DNA of 64,000 nucleotides, from positions 71,740,037 through 71,804,036 of the forward strand of contig CM043957.1 in the NCBI GenBank assembly GCA_014529385.2, given 5' to 3'. The notes beneath the pieces are model-generated. The model was not told where the DNA came from. It saw only the letters and a program-made list of their open reading frames with translations, and did not search any database. Positions 23,041-33,703 of this stretch are shown here, piece by piece. Source of the DNA: Adiantum capillus-veneris (Eukaryota > Streptophyta > Polypodiopsida > Polypodiales > Pteridaceae). The number at the start of each line of letters is the position of its first letter. The stretch's first letter is position 1. The position numbers and the translations under genes are program-made.

Positions 23041-23446
23041 GACAATATTTTGGGATGAAACTTGGGGGGAATGTTCCCATAGCCAATCCTAGAACACTGG
23101 TGCAATATTTTCAAATTTGGATCTATATTTGCTTAGTTTTCCCAATTTATAGCCTAGTTTTTCTGACTTTGACCATATTGGTTTTTTGGATCCCAGTTTG
23201 ATTGATCCATGTGGCTAGTGGGTGTTAATTGTTGCTTATATGATGCTTGGAAACTGACTATCACCGCCATTTATACCTGTCTGTATATTTTCACTGCCAG
23301 CAGGCTCTAATTGGTCCTCCTGGCCTTGTTGATAAATCTTGCACTTTTTGCAAGCATTTTTTGACTTTTCTTTGAACTTTTAAACATACCATATGGTTAC
23401 TTTTCACATTAAAACTTTGCTCCTTCAAAAACCTTACCTTTGCACT

Positions 23447-23451
23447 TTGAC
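23447..23451. other. Target-site duplication, left copy
   Basis: ttgac immediately left of the 17.8-kb element; the identical ttgac is at 41251-41255. Confidence 0.9.
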
Positions 23452-24573
23452 TGTTTGCGGGTCGCCGCGACAGACGTCCATAGCATAGCTCTCAAGCATC
23501 AACATATTTATCAATACAGGGGAAGCAACTCGGATGAGGCATGGAAACTCACTAGGGTGTCAATCCTAACGAAGTGAACTCGAAGAGATGCAACTACTAA
23601 CTCTACAAGTAAATCAAACACATTACCGCCAAGTAATCTGCCTATGTCCTCCTACATCGTTCTTCAGTCATCACACCCGTTTACCATGCAAATCATCACA
23701 CTCTCAAGCATCAACATATTTATCAATACAGGGGAAGCAACTCGGATGAGGCATGGAAACTCACTAGGGTGTCAATCCTAACGAAGTGAACTCGAAGAGA
23801 TGCAACTACTAACTCTACAAGTAAATCAAACGCATTACCGCCAAGTAATCTGCCTATGTCCTCCTACATCGTTCTTCAGTCATCACACCCGTTTACCATG
23901 CAAATCATATCGGAATCTCACGAAACTTGAAGGGAAGCTACAGGGGATTATCAGGAACATATCCTATCACTATCACAGCATTCTGGAGAGGTACAACGAT
24001 CGCGATCGTTCATCCCAAAGTTAGCAAAAACAACGAACATGTGATCCTAATGGGTCGTTTTAGGGTCCCTAAAGCCTCTTTTAGGGTCAAAACAACATAA
24101 AACACGCATATAGACACTCAAAACAACGATTTAAGGCCTCAAACTCGTAGTTGAAAACCTACACCGAATCTTGAATGATTACACTTGAATGAAAGAGCAA
24201 GATGAGAGGAACACAATGCAATAATCAAATCTGAATTTGGATTACCGTAGCCGCAATGGCGAAGATTACAAGTTTGAACAAGAAGGAGCTCTCAAACGTA
24301 CACTGTCTTCTCAGTTCCCCATTCAAAAGATTATCCTCAAACTTACAAAAAATGACCTTTATAGATTAGGTCTTTACAAAATGGCTTGTCCGGCCATAAG
24401 CCCCTAATCCTAAAACTGGCTCTCTAATATACAATTGCTCCCATAAGAATAATCATACATCCTTGACAATTTCCCGGCTTAGAGATGTTTCTTTACAAAA
24501 GAATTTTACAATGGTTTCTCAGAAAAATATGGTCCTTCTGGCTACGGCCGCTTGTTGCTTCGTCCACCAAACA
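23452..24573 (-). repeat. 3' LTR, with internal 212-bp duplication
   Basis: 1,122 bp against 909 bp for the 5' LTR. The difference is a tandem duplication of 212 bp: 'ctcaagcatcaacatattta' at 23491 and again at 23703. On the minus strand it starts TGTTTGGTGGAC and ends CCCGCAAACA. A TATAAAGG box on the minus strand lies at 24356-24363, and a palindrome with core GATCGCGATC at 23990-24011. Confidence 0.95.
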
Positions 24574-24590
24574 CTCCCCCCTTCCTTATC
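24574..24590 (-). other. Polypurine tract
   Basis: On the minus strand, AGGAAGGGGGGAG directly precedes the TGTTTGG start of the 3' LTR. Confidence 0.85.
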
Positions 24591-24611
24591 CTTGCACGCC
24601 CTCGTGCATGT

Positions 24612-27108
24612 TCAATGCTTTGGCCGTTGATGTGGCTCTAATGAAGCGAGTGTCGCTGAAAAGCTTCTTGTTCGCAGGATGGCTTCGAGGGCTTCTTGAT
24701 GCTGTCTGAATGGATTTTGAGATAAGGTGTGTTGGTATGCCACGTACCTTGCCTTGAGGTCCTTCGCCATGGGATGGAAAATCCTTGAATCCATTTCGAA
24801 GAATCCTATGAGACGAAGGCCTCTTCAAATGTCTGCAAGTAGTGTGATGGCAGGTACATTAGCCTGGAGTACATGGCCATCAAGATGTGCCATGGCGTTG
24901 AATCCTGTAGATTCCAGCAGATGCCTCTATGTCCTTCCAAGAATAGATTCCACGGATGATCATCGCCTTCAGTGTCTTTAAACACCTGGATGCAGGTGAC
25001 GATCATCCGGGCTATCTTTACTAACATCTGGCACGCCAAATCAGGGACATCCCGCAGCAAGGTGACTGTTGAGTTTAGTGTGCTGACCATGTAAGCCACC
25101 GTAGGGGGTTGCTGCACTGTCAGAACCGGGTAATTTAGCTTGTGCTGCCTGGACCCCTTCCATGTTGTGAAATCTTTCCAAGTGCGTCTTCGAGGGACAG
25201 GGGAATGTAGGATCTATTTGTATATGTTGAGGAGCATTGTGGTTATTTGTTAGATCCTGTGGCCTTTTATCCAACCACTTCTGCCTTCACTTGGGGTGGT
25301 CATCGACAAGCACCTGACCTTCTTCCACTGTGAGTGCAATGCCTTCGTAACCCCCTTCTTTGTTTTGTGGCAAGGCAGGCCGCATCTTTTCTTTCCACAA
25401 ATTTGCTTCATGGCATAGCAGAGGAAACGGGAGGTATTCGTGGCCAAATCCTTCCACTTGCTCTTCTGGTTGTAAGTATGCCACGACTGCTGACTCCAGT
25501 ATCTTCTTTTCATAGAGCATATACTCCTTGTCCGGCCCCTCTGGCATGTCCTGAATGCTTTCACTGAGTTCATCTCTTATGTCCAGATCGGGCCCTTCAA
25601 ATTCCTGCTCCTGTTGCCCTTGGTGTGATGTTCCAGGCAAATATGGCGCTTGTTGTCCAGGCAGCAGTTGTTGTTGAGTCTGGGCCTTGTCTGCTTTGAT
25701 CTGCTGTTGAAAAAGCAGATCTTCTTTTTCCTTTAGCAGCGTGTCACTGATCTGTTTCTGAATCTGTAGTTCAGCGCTTGCTTGAGCTAGTTGCTGCTCC
25801 ATTTCTTTTAACTTTAGCTCAGTTGCCGCCGTCTGGGCCACCATCCCTGCTGTCTTTGAAGCTTTTCTTGCTCTAGCTCTACTTTTAGCGCTGCTATAGT
25901 GTTCACTGCTGTGGCATTGTTAGATGTGGAGACCAATGCCCCAACAGGTTCCTAATTCGCCATTAAAGTCGTAGAGTGCCCTTGACTGTGCTGTAGGAGC
26001 TGCTAAGCCTTTGGAATCTTGCACTCTTGTAGGCGAGCTGCTCTATTGCTTTCTGGACTCTTGTCGTCAGCTCTTGGCACTCTTTCTCTTTGGCGGTCAA
26101 GTATGTCCTGACGTCCACCAAATCTTTGATCAGAGACTGAGCCTGCTATTGCTCAAGGTCCCTTTCCTCCGTTATGCGTTCTAATTGCGTCCTCAGGCTC
26201 TCTAACTCTTCTTGCCCTGATGCTTGCTTTCATTGGGCTTCATGTACCTGTCTTTCCTTCTCACTCAGCACCACATTCTGACACTGGAATTGCCGTTCTA
26301 AATCCCGTAGAGTTTGCCTATAATCAAATCCAGCCACTGCTTGGCAGGCTTCTTGGTATCCGATGGATTCTGTAGGTGGTATAACTTCCTTTTGCGAGGT
26401 TGAAGGGGGAGGAGTTGGCTGTTTTTTGTTCGATGGAGAAGGGGGAGGAGGAGGAGATTTTGGTGAAGGAGGAGGCGATTTTCTAGGCGAGGGAGGAGGT
26501 GATTTGGGCGAGGGAGGAGGCGGACTTGATTCTTCTCGCACACGTCTCTTCTTGGAAGTCTCCTCTCCTTGTTGCGAAGCAGATGCTTCCGCTTTTCTTT
26601 TCTTTAAAATCCTGATTATTCTTTGGCGGGTGAGGTTCGCCGCCTGTCGCGCTTCCAGATTCCTATCTCTCTGGATCTTCTTAAGCTGTTCCGCTTGATT
26701 TTTCTCATCAGCCGCGTCTTTCTCCGTCGTTCCTGCAGTGGACTGCGAAGAAATGTCCACCTCCGCAGCCTTTTGTTCTGCTTCTAACCTTTGCTTCTCA
26801 GCCCGTAGGCGAGTTGCATTTTCTATCCTTTCTTGCCTTTCCCTTTCGAGTCTTCTTTTTTGTGCCTGTTGTGTTTCAACCGCTCGAGCCTGTCTATCAG
26901 CCCGCAATTTGGTTCGTCTTTCTACGACTCTTTTCTGAGCATCTGCATATGCTTTTTGCAGGTCCGCCGACTGCGGTACTGCACTTCTCTCTCCTCTTTT
27001 TCTCTCGAGTGGCTTTGTTGAATCTTCCTCCTCACTTTCCTCACTTTCCTGGGTCTGAGGTACACCGATCGCGATCGTAGTACAGAGGCCAAATTTGGAT
27101 TTGATCAT
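24612..27108 (-). pseudogene. Third ORF of the gypsy element: coiled-coil, Pro-rich protein
   Basis: Sense ORF between pol and the 3' LTR. The first piece (27108-26230, 292 codons) starts MIKSKFGLCTTIAIGVPQTQ, the start of which is the translation of the palindromic repeat. It continues with a long Arg/Glu/Gln-rich coiled coil (RRTKLRADRQARAVE, RRLERERQERIENATRLRAE), a basic patch (RILKKRKAE and KKRRVRE), and a Pro/Ser block with several PPPSPKSP-type repeats. Downstream pieces continue the coiled coil (25844-25287, LKLKEMEQQLAQASAELQIQ) and end with a less charged region (25117-24806 and 24794-24612: HPWNLFLEGHRGICW, MAKDLKARYVAYQHTLSQ). Stops and shifts separate them. An intact version would be about 800 residues. 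No envelope-type signal peptide or membrane segment was seen. Function unknown. Confidence 0.6.
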
Positions 27109-28203
27109 ATGAGTGGGTTGCTGATAGTTGGAGGGTCATTTTGGGCCACTCTGTGTGTCATTTGAACCACTTTTGAGTTTAGAGGTCCCATTTCTGGGTT
27201 ACAAGGGAGTTTTGGACTTGACTCTGACTTTTCATGAGTTTTTGATGTCCAAATGGCTTGAAACTTGGTTGGTGACTTGAATAAGATGTATACAGGGGAT
27301 CTGATGGGTTTTTGTCAAAATCTGAAGCTGAGGTACACCGATCGCGATCGGTGTTCTGGGCCTATTTTTGGTGAAAATAAGATGGTCAGAACTCCTATGC
27401 CTGCCTAGCCCACTGATGATTTATTTCCAAGTTTGGACTTAAAATGAACAACTTAGAGCAATTTTTCACTATTTGACCATATTTTACTAAGTCTAACCAT
27501 ATTTGGTTTTCCTGATGAATTTTTGTTGGATCCTGGAGTTAATTGAAGTTAGTTTTAGAGCTCCCACTGCTTCCATGATGTTCTGCTACCATCAGCCTAT
27601 TCCATTGTCTGGTTTTGACCTTATCAGGCACTTTATACCCTGTCTTAGGAGGTTTTCCAGATTTGTGCATTTTTCAGGCATTTCTTGGATCTCCATGTGA
27701 TATTTGAGCATCCCTAATTACCCTTTTGGTCTTTGGCATTGGCTCGGCTCCAATTCTATCTTTATGTGATCATTCGAGACTGAAATGACTATATCTGCAC
27801 TTGCAGGAGATTCTGAGATCCATTCGAGGGTTTCTATAACTGTTCTGACTCTTAGTCAGCCAAGTGTACCTTTCAAACCATCCATCAATACTTTTAACAG
27901 GATTTTGGCAGTTGTAGGTCAAATTTTTACCTTTGGTTGTGTTTGACAAATTGGGCCCATTCCCTGAGCAAAATTTGTGCATTTTCCTTGAAAATTCAAG
28001 AGAGTGTACTTTTAACTGAGTTCCAAGCATGGGCCAAGTCAAAAGTTGAAAAATCTGCATCTGGAGGCACCGATCGTGATCGTACCATGGAGGCCAAATT
28101 TGGTTTTGACACCAGCAGGTTGTAGGCGAGGCTGAGGGGGAGTGTTTTACATTTTTTGTCCCAGTTTTTGTCAGTGAGGTACACCGATCGCGATCGGTGT
28201 ACC
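27059..28203 (-). repeat. Palindrome array between pol and the third ORF
   Basis: Four copies of a motif with core CGATCGCGATCG: 27059-27083, 27332-27354, 28065-28086 and 28178-28203. The last is a perfect 26-bp palindrome. Three share the following 'ggCCAAATttgg'-type sequence. The surrounding 1.2 kb is AT-rich and otherwise non-coding and resembles the 5' UTR of the same element. Confidence 0.9.
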
Positions 28204-28942
28204 ATCACCAAATTTGGTTTTGACCACATGGCTTTGTTCCTGACCTTGTGGGGAGCACATTGATGTGTTCTGTGGCTGAAAAAAGTTTTGTATGGATGCC
28301 TCTAAGGGCCCTCGACCTCTTTGACCCGATCTGACTTTGATTCGATCCCTTCGTCCGTTTGTGCAATGATTCGCGCTTGCATGCATAATAGACTTGATCT
28401 TTACTTGATGGGGAACATACCTATGAAATCTGGTGGGAAATGCTGGCTCCGACCGTCTGTACGGGGTAGAAATGTGGCAGCTCGCTCTAGGTCAAAAAAG
28501 CTCTCTCCTTCTCTCTCAAAAGGTGAAAATAAACAACGAACTAGGATTTGGCCTACCTGACCTATATCTTCCCGAGATTTTTGTGACACTGGGTTTATTT
28601 TTCTCACCTTTGATCTCGATATAATCTGCATACCACTTGTGGGTCGAACCATTTGTCATTCCGGTGTCGTATGACCATTTGATGCGATTTTGGCGAAATG
28701 TAGTCATGATCATTGAGGTCGAAATTTGACATCTTCAGATTAGCTTCATATCTTCCATGCTTGATAACCATATCATGATACTTCGGCGTTTGCTTCCAGA
28801 ACTTGATTCCGACACTTGTGAGCGAGATTTTTTAATTTTTGATGTTTTATTAACGAAAATCAAACACAATAAAATAAAAATACTTATTAACTGGCAAAAA
28901 TTAGCCAAAATTATTATACTCACCCCTAAGCATATATTTTCT
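28204..28942 (-). other. Non-coding spacer between the palindromes and the end of pol
   Basis: No supported gene. Short open stretches on either strand show no motif. Confidence 0.4.
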
Positions 28943-30359
28943 CTAGAAGCATCCCAATGCTCCGGATTTGTCATTACAACTCATTATTATGCTAGTCGGA
29001 TGATACAAAAATACGCAAAAAATGCCAGGTTTTGATCGAATATGTTCAAAACTGAACTCTAAATAATGAAAAAACACACACATTATGTACATATATACAC
29101 ATTGGACCCCTTTATGGCCCTGATTGTTTCTAGATTCATCAATTACTCCCCCCTTCCTTGTCTGAGTCGTCCCGGACGAAGGGTTGGTGCATGTGCATGG
29201 GTTTTGAACTCTGTGTCTATGCATGGCCGTGTAATGTGGCCCTATTCTGATGTTTGAGACAATGCGGTGGGTAACAATATGCTGTGCAAGATGTGGGAAC
29301 TGAACGTAGTTTTCAGTGGCTTTTGATGGCGAGGGTAGCTGTTTATGAAACATGAGAGCTTGCAGTTGAATTGCTCTTTCCTTGATTGTGGCTGTTGTGT
29401 TGGCAACTATTTTTGGAACCCATTTATATGTAGTTTGTTGCATCTTTATAGATTCTGCTTTAGTTTTCACAGGTTTCCATTGCCATTTGGGTTTCCTTTC
29501 GAGCTCTGGCGTTGAAACTTTAGTGTTATCCTTTTTAGGTTGCCATTTCCACTTCGGAGTAACTTCTGAAGGTTTTGGAGCTGATGCTGCTTCCGTCTGG
29601 AGTTTGTCCTTAGGTAGCCATATCTTGCTGGGTTTGTTGGTCAGCAATGTTTTCTTTATCCAGACCTTCCGAATAATCTTTGGTGGTGTTTTTTGTTGAT
29701 TAGCAGGTTGCTTATTGGCAAGGGGGATACTTGGCCACGAGTGATCTGTTTTGGCGAATGGAGTCATGTACACGTTAGAGTCATGTGTGTACCTTAACGC
29801 GTGTTCTGACCATTCAGTGACTGCATTGTACGTCCTCATCCATGGAACTCCCAAGCATATTGATTCTCTGATTTCGCCGTCTTTCATGACGAAAAATTGA
29901 TGAGGACAACTATTTCCATCAAGATTGATTGGTAAGTTTACTATCCCCAATGTTGGCATTGTTGCACCGTTTGCTGCTTGTAGAGCACGTGTGGATTGCA
30001 CTAGGGGTTCATCTGTAAGCATCCTGTAAGTGGAGAAGTTGACTGCATTGACTCTTGCTCCTATGTGAATCAATGCTCGCTGATACCTGCCCTGCGGGAG
30101 TCTGATATTGATGCGAACATCGATTCCTGTTTCCCATTGCTCATCAGTTTGAATCATAGACAAAGGAATTTGAGCCGTGTCTGCTGGTGGAGGAAGTCTT
30201 TGTTGTTGTAAGGTTTGTTTTCTTTTTAAAATCCTGACTTTGGCCTTCGCCGGCGCTTGAGCTTTTGTTTCTTTTGCTTTGTTCTTGCGCTCCTTCGCAG
30301 CGTGTATTTTGGCAAGCATCTTTGTGGTTAGTGGTAAATTGTGTTTCTTTAGTCTGCAA
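28943..30359 (-). pseudogene. Second protease-like domain and Trp/Lys repeats after integrase
   Basis: 458 codons open from 30319, in another frame than the integrase C-terminus just upstream. An Ala/Lys-rich linker (MLAKIHAAKERKNKAKETKA) leads into a retropepsin-like domain: RYQRALIHIGARVNAVNF (about 30090-30040; HIGA where D[ST]GA is expected), a flap-like NGATMPTLGIVNLPIN, and ICLGVPWMRTYNAV (about 29865-29825) for the usual LG-x-P-W/F motif. The catalytic Asp is replaced by His, so this copy cannot cleave. Then come degenerate repeats PSKIWLPKDK, TPKWKWQPKK, KPKWQWKPVK and TYKWVPKIV (about 29680-29400). The last 80 or so residues look like read-through into spacer. A related domain sits after the integrase tail in the relic at 15.7-16.5 kb. 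Confidence 0.6.
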
Positions 30360-30367
30360 CCACTAAT

Positions 30368-30559
30368 CTAGTTAGGCATTTCCTCTCCCTCTAATGTCGT
30401 AAGTTTGATGGCACCGCTAGATGATATGTCATGAATCACATAGGGTCCATTTCCTCGCTTTTTGAGTTTTCGGGAATGTTGTTTCAGGGTATACATTAAG
30501 ACGTAATCCCCAGTAGCAAATTCCTTGCTGATAACATGTTGATCAAAGAATGATTTCAT
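30368..30559 (-). pseudogene. pol: Integrase C-terminal domain
   Basis: Reads FDQHVISKEFATGDYVLMYT, then KLKKRGNGPYVIHDISSSG and LTTLEGEE, the usual gypsy integrase C-terminal beta-barrel (GPY/F module). It ends at a TAG codon at 30368 and is separated from the integrase core by a frame change at about 30560-30630. Confidence 0.8.
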
Positions 30560-30630
30560 GTTTCGTTTTTGCGCGTAGATGATGCAACGGCTCTCAATCT
30601 AGTTTCATCCAGTTTTTCCAGGACATCTAT

Positions 30631-32067
30631 CTAATTGGATAATTCAGGACCTATCCATTCTAATTGTTTAGCGACTCGAAGCGTGGGAATAAGGAATTCA
30701 AGTGGCAAAATCGCTTGAATTCCATATACCATGTTGAATGGAGTCATCTCGATGGATGTTTTGTAAGCTAGTCGATATGCCCATAAAGCTGAATGCAACT
30801 TTTGATCCCAGTCAGCTCTCGATTCGTCGACAATTTTGGTGAGAATTGTCACCAAAATTTTATTCGTACTTTCTGCTTGGCCGTTCGCTTGTGGGTGATA
30901 GGGGGCGGACTTCTTGTGAATTACCATGAATTCGTCCAATAGGAATTCGATCACTTCATTGATGAAGTGAGTGCCTCTATCGCTCACGAGCTCAATTGGT
31001 AAGCCATATCTGGTGAAAATGTTCTCATACAAAAATTGTGTTGTCGTTTTTGCATCATTTTTGGCTATTGCTTTAGCTTCTACCCATTTTGTTATGTAAT
31101 GTGTTGCCACAATAATGTATTGAGCGTGCGTTTTATATCCCGAAGGCACTATCGGTCCTACAAAATCTATTCCCCATTTCGCAAACGCTCTTGCCCCCAT
31201 CATTGGCCTTAAGGGAATATCATCTCGCGCTCTAGGAATTTTAGTTTTCTGGCAATGGTCACATCGTTTCACAAACTCTTCCGCGTCCATGAATAGTGTA
31301 GGCCACCATATGCCTGCAATAAGAATTGCTTTGGCCATTTTTTCAGCTGAGAAATGTCCACCAGCTTGTCCGCTGTGTGCTTGCTCTAAGATAGGAATGT
31401 ATTCCTCTTCAGTCACGCACATTCTCAATTGATTGTCTTTTCCCCTCTTGTAAAGAGTGTCCTCAATCAGTACATAGTTTTCTGCCTCTTTCATGATCGT
31501 TTTGATTCGTGATCTACTCATCCCCTCAAGCAGTATCCTGGTGGTGAGGTATTCAACAATGTAGTTACTCCATCGGGGTGCTACAGATAATTTGAATAGA
31601 GTTGCGTGCTCTATTAGCTTTTGAAGCGTGCATTTAACACAAGATTTGACATGCATATGAACACTATGTCTCATTTTCGGCCAATACACACCCATTCTCA
31701 TCAATATCTGATACATCTGTCCATGCCCATTGTGAATTACCGTTGTTTGTACATGAGCTTGGTTTAGGTATAATTCCCGTTCACTCGATTCAACATAAAT
31801 CCTAAGGATTTGATCCGATCCTTGTTTGTATAGCCTGCCCGCCAACATTACCAATGATCTGGATGCTGCAATGGTAGATGGTTGTCTTGTCACATTCATT
31901 GACCCGATAGTCAGGAAAGGAATTATATCCTCGCTCCATCTTGGAACCATTTCTATGTTGAAAAGATATGCATCTGGCAAATCATCATCAACTCCTACAG
32001 GGTTTTCTCCATGCATCATTCTAGATAAATGATCCGCTCTTTGGTGTGTAGTTCCTTTCTTGACCAC
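30631..32067 (-). CDS. pol: Integrase with two zinc-binding modules
   Basis: 478 codons open. It begins with the RNase H end (KKGTTHQRADHLSRMM). Module 1 reads VPRWSEDIIPFL ... LRIYVESSERE ... QAHVQTTVIHNGHG ... GVYWPKMRHSV ... SCVKC (His/Cys near 31640). Module 2 repeats the plan: APRWSNYIVEYL ... LRMCVTEEEYI ... QAHSGQAGGHFSAEK ... GIWWPTLFMDA ... RCDHC (Cys near 31260). The catalytic core follows: GIDFVGP (about 31165), VSDRGTHF (about 30985) and NGQAESTNK (about 30880), the DDE triad. Ty3/gypsy integrases normally have one HHCC module; here a unit of about 110 residues is duplicated. The plus-strand relic at 45.9-46.9 kb contains module 1 and the same linker (YLVEYLTKGIF), so the duplication is a family trait. 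Confidence 0.85.
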   Translation of the reverse strand: MVKKGTTHQRADHLSRMMHGENPVGVDDDLPDAYLFNIEMVPRWSEDIIPFLTIGSMNVTRQPSTIAASRSLVMLAGRLYKQGSDQILRIYVESSERELYLNQAHVQTTVIHNGHGQMYQILMRMGVYWPKMRHSVHMHVKSCVKCTLQKLIEHATLFKLSVAPRWSNYIVEYLTTRILLEGMSRSRIKTIMKEAENYVLIEDTLYKRGKDNQLRMCVTEEEYIPILEQAHSGQAGGHFSAEKMAKAILIAGIWWPTLFMDAEEFVKRCDHCQKTKIPRARDDIPLRPMMGARAFAKWGIDFVGPIVPSGYKTHAQYIIVATHYITKWVEAKAIAKNDAKTTTQFLYENIFTRYGLPIELVSDRGTHFINEVIEFLLDEFMVIHKKSAPYHPQANGQAESTNKILVTILTKIVDESRADWDQKLHSALWAYRLAYKTSIEMTPFNMVYGIQAILPLEFLIPTLRVAKQLEWIGPELSN

Positions 32068-32578
32068 TACCGTGAAGTCAAACTCGAGCAGTATGATGAA
32101 CCATCAAACAATTCTCCCCGTACTGCAAGGTTTGTTTACTAAGTATAACAGTGCTTGGTGATCAACGAAGAATACAAATTTAGTCGGAAAGTAAGTAGTG
32201 TCTAAACTTTTTCACCGCATAGACCATACCCAATCCCTCCCTCTCAGTTGTCGTGTAATTCTTCTCTGCATTGTTCACTTGTCTACTGGAGTAACTTATT
32301 GGAAAATCCATGTTGTTCTCCCTAGGTCGTGCAAGTATGCATCATTGCATACACTAATGCATCTACGTGGATGTGAAAGATCCTCTCCCAATCCGGAGCC
32401 TTCAAAATTGGAGCGGAAATTAATCTCTGCTTCAACGTTTGAAAAGCTTCCTCGCACTCCTCTGTCCACTCAAATTTAGTTATCAGTGCGTAAAGTGATT
32501 TTGCAATTATAGCATATGAGTAGATAAATCTACGATAATATCCACAATGGCCCATAAATGCCTGTACCTCCTTTACCT
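32068..32578 (-). pseudogene. pol: RNase H domain
   Basis: Connects RT and integrase. Motifs are KFEWTEECEEAFQTLKQRL and HIHVDALVYAMM, then after a frame change NYTTTEREGLGMVYAVKK and FFVDHQALLYLVNKP. A TGA replaces a codon just after CSTGRIV (about 32107); the plus-strand relic has Arg there. It degrades the RNA strand during cDNA synthesis. Confidence 0.8.
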
Positions 32579-33616
32579 TTACTGGTCGTGGTAGATAAAA
32601 ATGACGCTGATCTTCTCCATGTCTGTCGAAATACCGTTTTTGGACACTATATGTCCCAATATTTTGCCTTGTCTTACCATGAAGACACATTTCTCTGGAT
32701 TCAGGAAAATCCGATACAGTCTGCATTTTTCAAATACCTTTGTCAAGTGCTCTATGTGCTCTACTCTTACAAGGGAGTGAACACACAGGTCATCCATGTA
32801 AATTTCTAAGAACAGTCTTAGATATTCTTTAAAAGCATGACCCATCAGCCTTTGAAACGTGGCTGGTGCATTTGTGAGGCCAAAAGCCATTACCCGGAAT
32901 GCAAAAATACCCCATTCGATTGCGAAAGCTATTTTGTGCTGATCCTTTGGCTTTATTGCGAGTTGGTTGTAACCCGAAAAGCCATCTAAGAAGCTATAAA
33001 CCTCTTTGCCTTCCACCCTTTCTATTACATGATCAGTAATGGGTAGGGGATAATTGTCTCGAATTGTAGCAGCATTTACTTTCTTGAGATTGACGCACAC
33101 TCTCAAATTTCCATTTTTCTTCGGGACCACCACAATCGATGAAACCCAACCAGTGTGCTCAATTTCGTAAATAAACTCTGCCTCCTTAAGTTTATCTATC
33201 TCCTCCTTGATCTTTTTTGCAAACGTTTCATTATAAGTATAGAGACGTTGTCTGCTGGGTTTGGCGTTGTTCTTAAGGGGTATTGTGTGTTGACAGATAC
33301 TTGGATCCACACCCTTAAGATCTTTATATGACCATGCAAACACATCTCTATACTGTTTAAGAGTAGCTACCAAAAGCTTTTCCTCATCTTCAGTAAGATC
33401 AGTGGCAATATATGCAGGTTTTGGATCTTCTCCTGGTTCCGCTAGATCTATTCGTTTGGATTTCTCAGGACCGTCATACGATGTACTCGGTTCCTTCAGT
33501 TCTCTCATTGGTTGCTGTACTATGATTTTCCTATCTTGTATGGTATATTTCTTATGATGGGATGGTGCATCCATCTTGTCAGAATTGGTGTCCTCATTTG
33601 TTTCAAAGTCATTCAT
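32579..33616 (-). CDS. pol: Reverse transcriptase
   Basis: 345 codons open. It starts MNDFETNEDTNSDKMDAPSH, then a linker with EEKLLVATLKQYRDVFAWS typical of gypsy pol. The RT core has [36 protein letters not shown] and the catalytic YMDD (codons at 32789-32800), then LNPEKCVFMVRQGKILGHIV. The frame breaks at about 32600 and continues as VKVKEVQAFMGHCGYYRRFI. All catalytic aspartates visible in these motifs are present. Confidence 0.9.
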   Translation of the reverse strand: MNDFETNEDTNSDKMDAPSHHKKYTIQDRKIIVQQPMRELKEPSTSYDGPEKSKRIDLAEPGEDPKPAYIATDLTEDEEKLLVATLKQYRDVFAWSYKDLKGVDPSICQHTIPLKNNAKPSRQRLYTYNETFAKKIKEEIDKLKEAEFIYEIEHTGWVSSIVVVPKKNGNLRVCVNLKKVNAATIRDNYPLPITDHVIERVEGKEVYSFLDGFSGYNQLAIKPKDQHKIAFAIEWGIFAFRVMAFGLTNAPATFQRLMGHAFKEYLRLFLEIYMDDLCVHSLVRVEHIEHLTKVFEKCRLYRIFLNPEKCVFMVRQGKILGHIVSKNGISTDMEKISVIFIYHDQ

Positions 33617-33703
33617 CCATATGTCTTTGAGTGTTCGCTAAAGCTTATTGTACTCTGTTTTCCTCTTTGTTTTGGTCATTCCAGACTGTGTTTCCCCCCC
33701 TTT

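Noticed and set aside
25334-27080. Plus-strand frames opposite the third ORF
   Set aside because: Shadows of the minus-strand coiled-coil/Pro-rich ORF; poly-Gly and Ser/Phe-rich composition is the complement of its codons.
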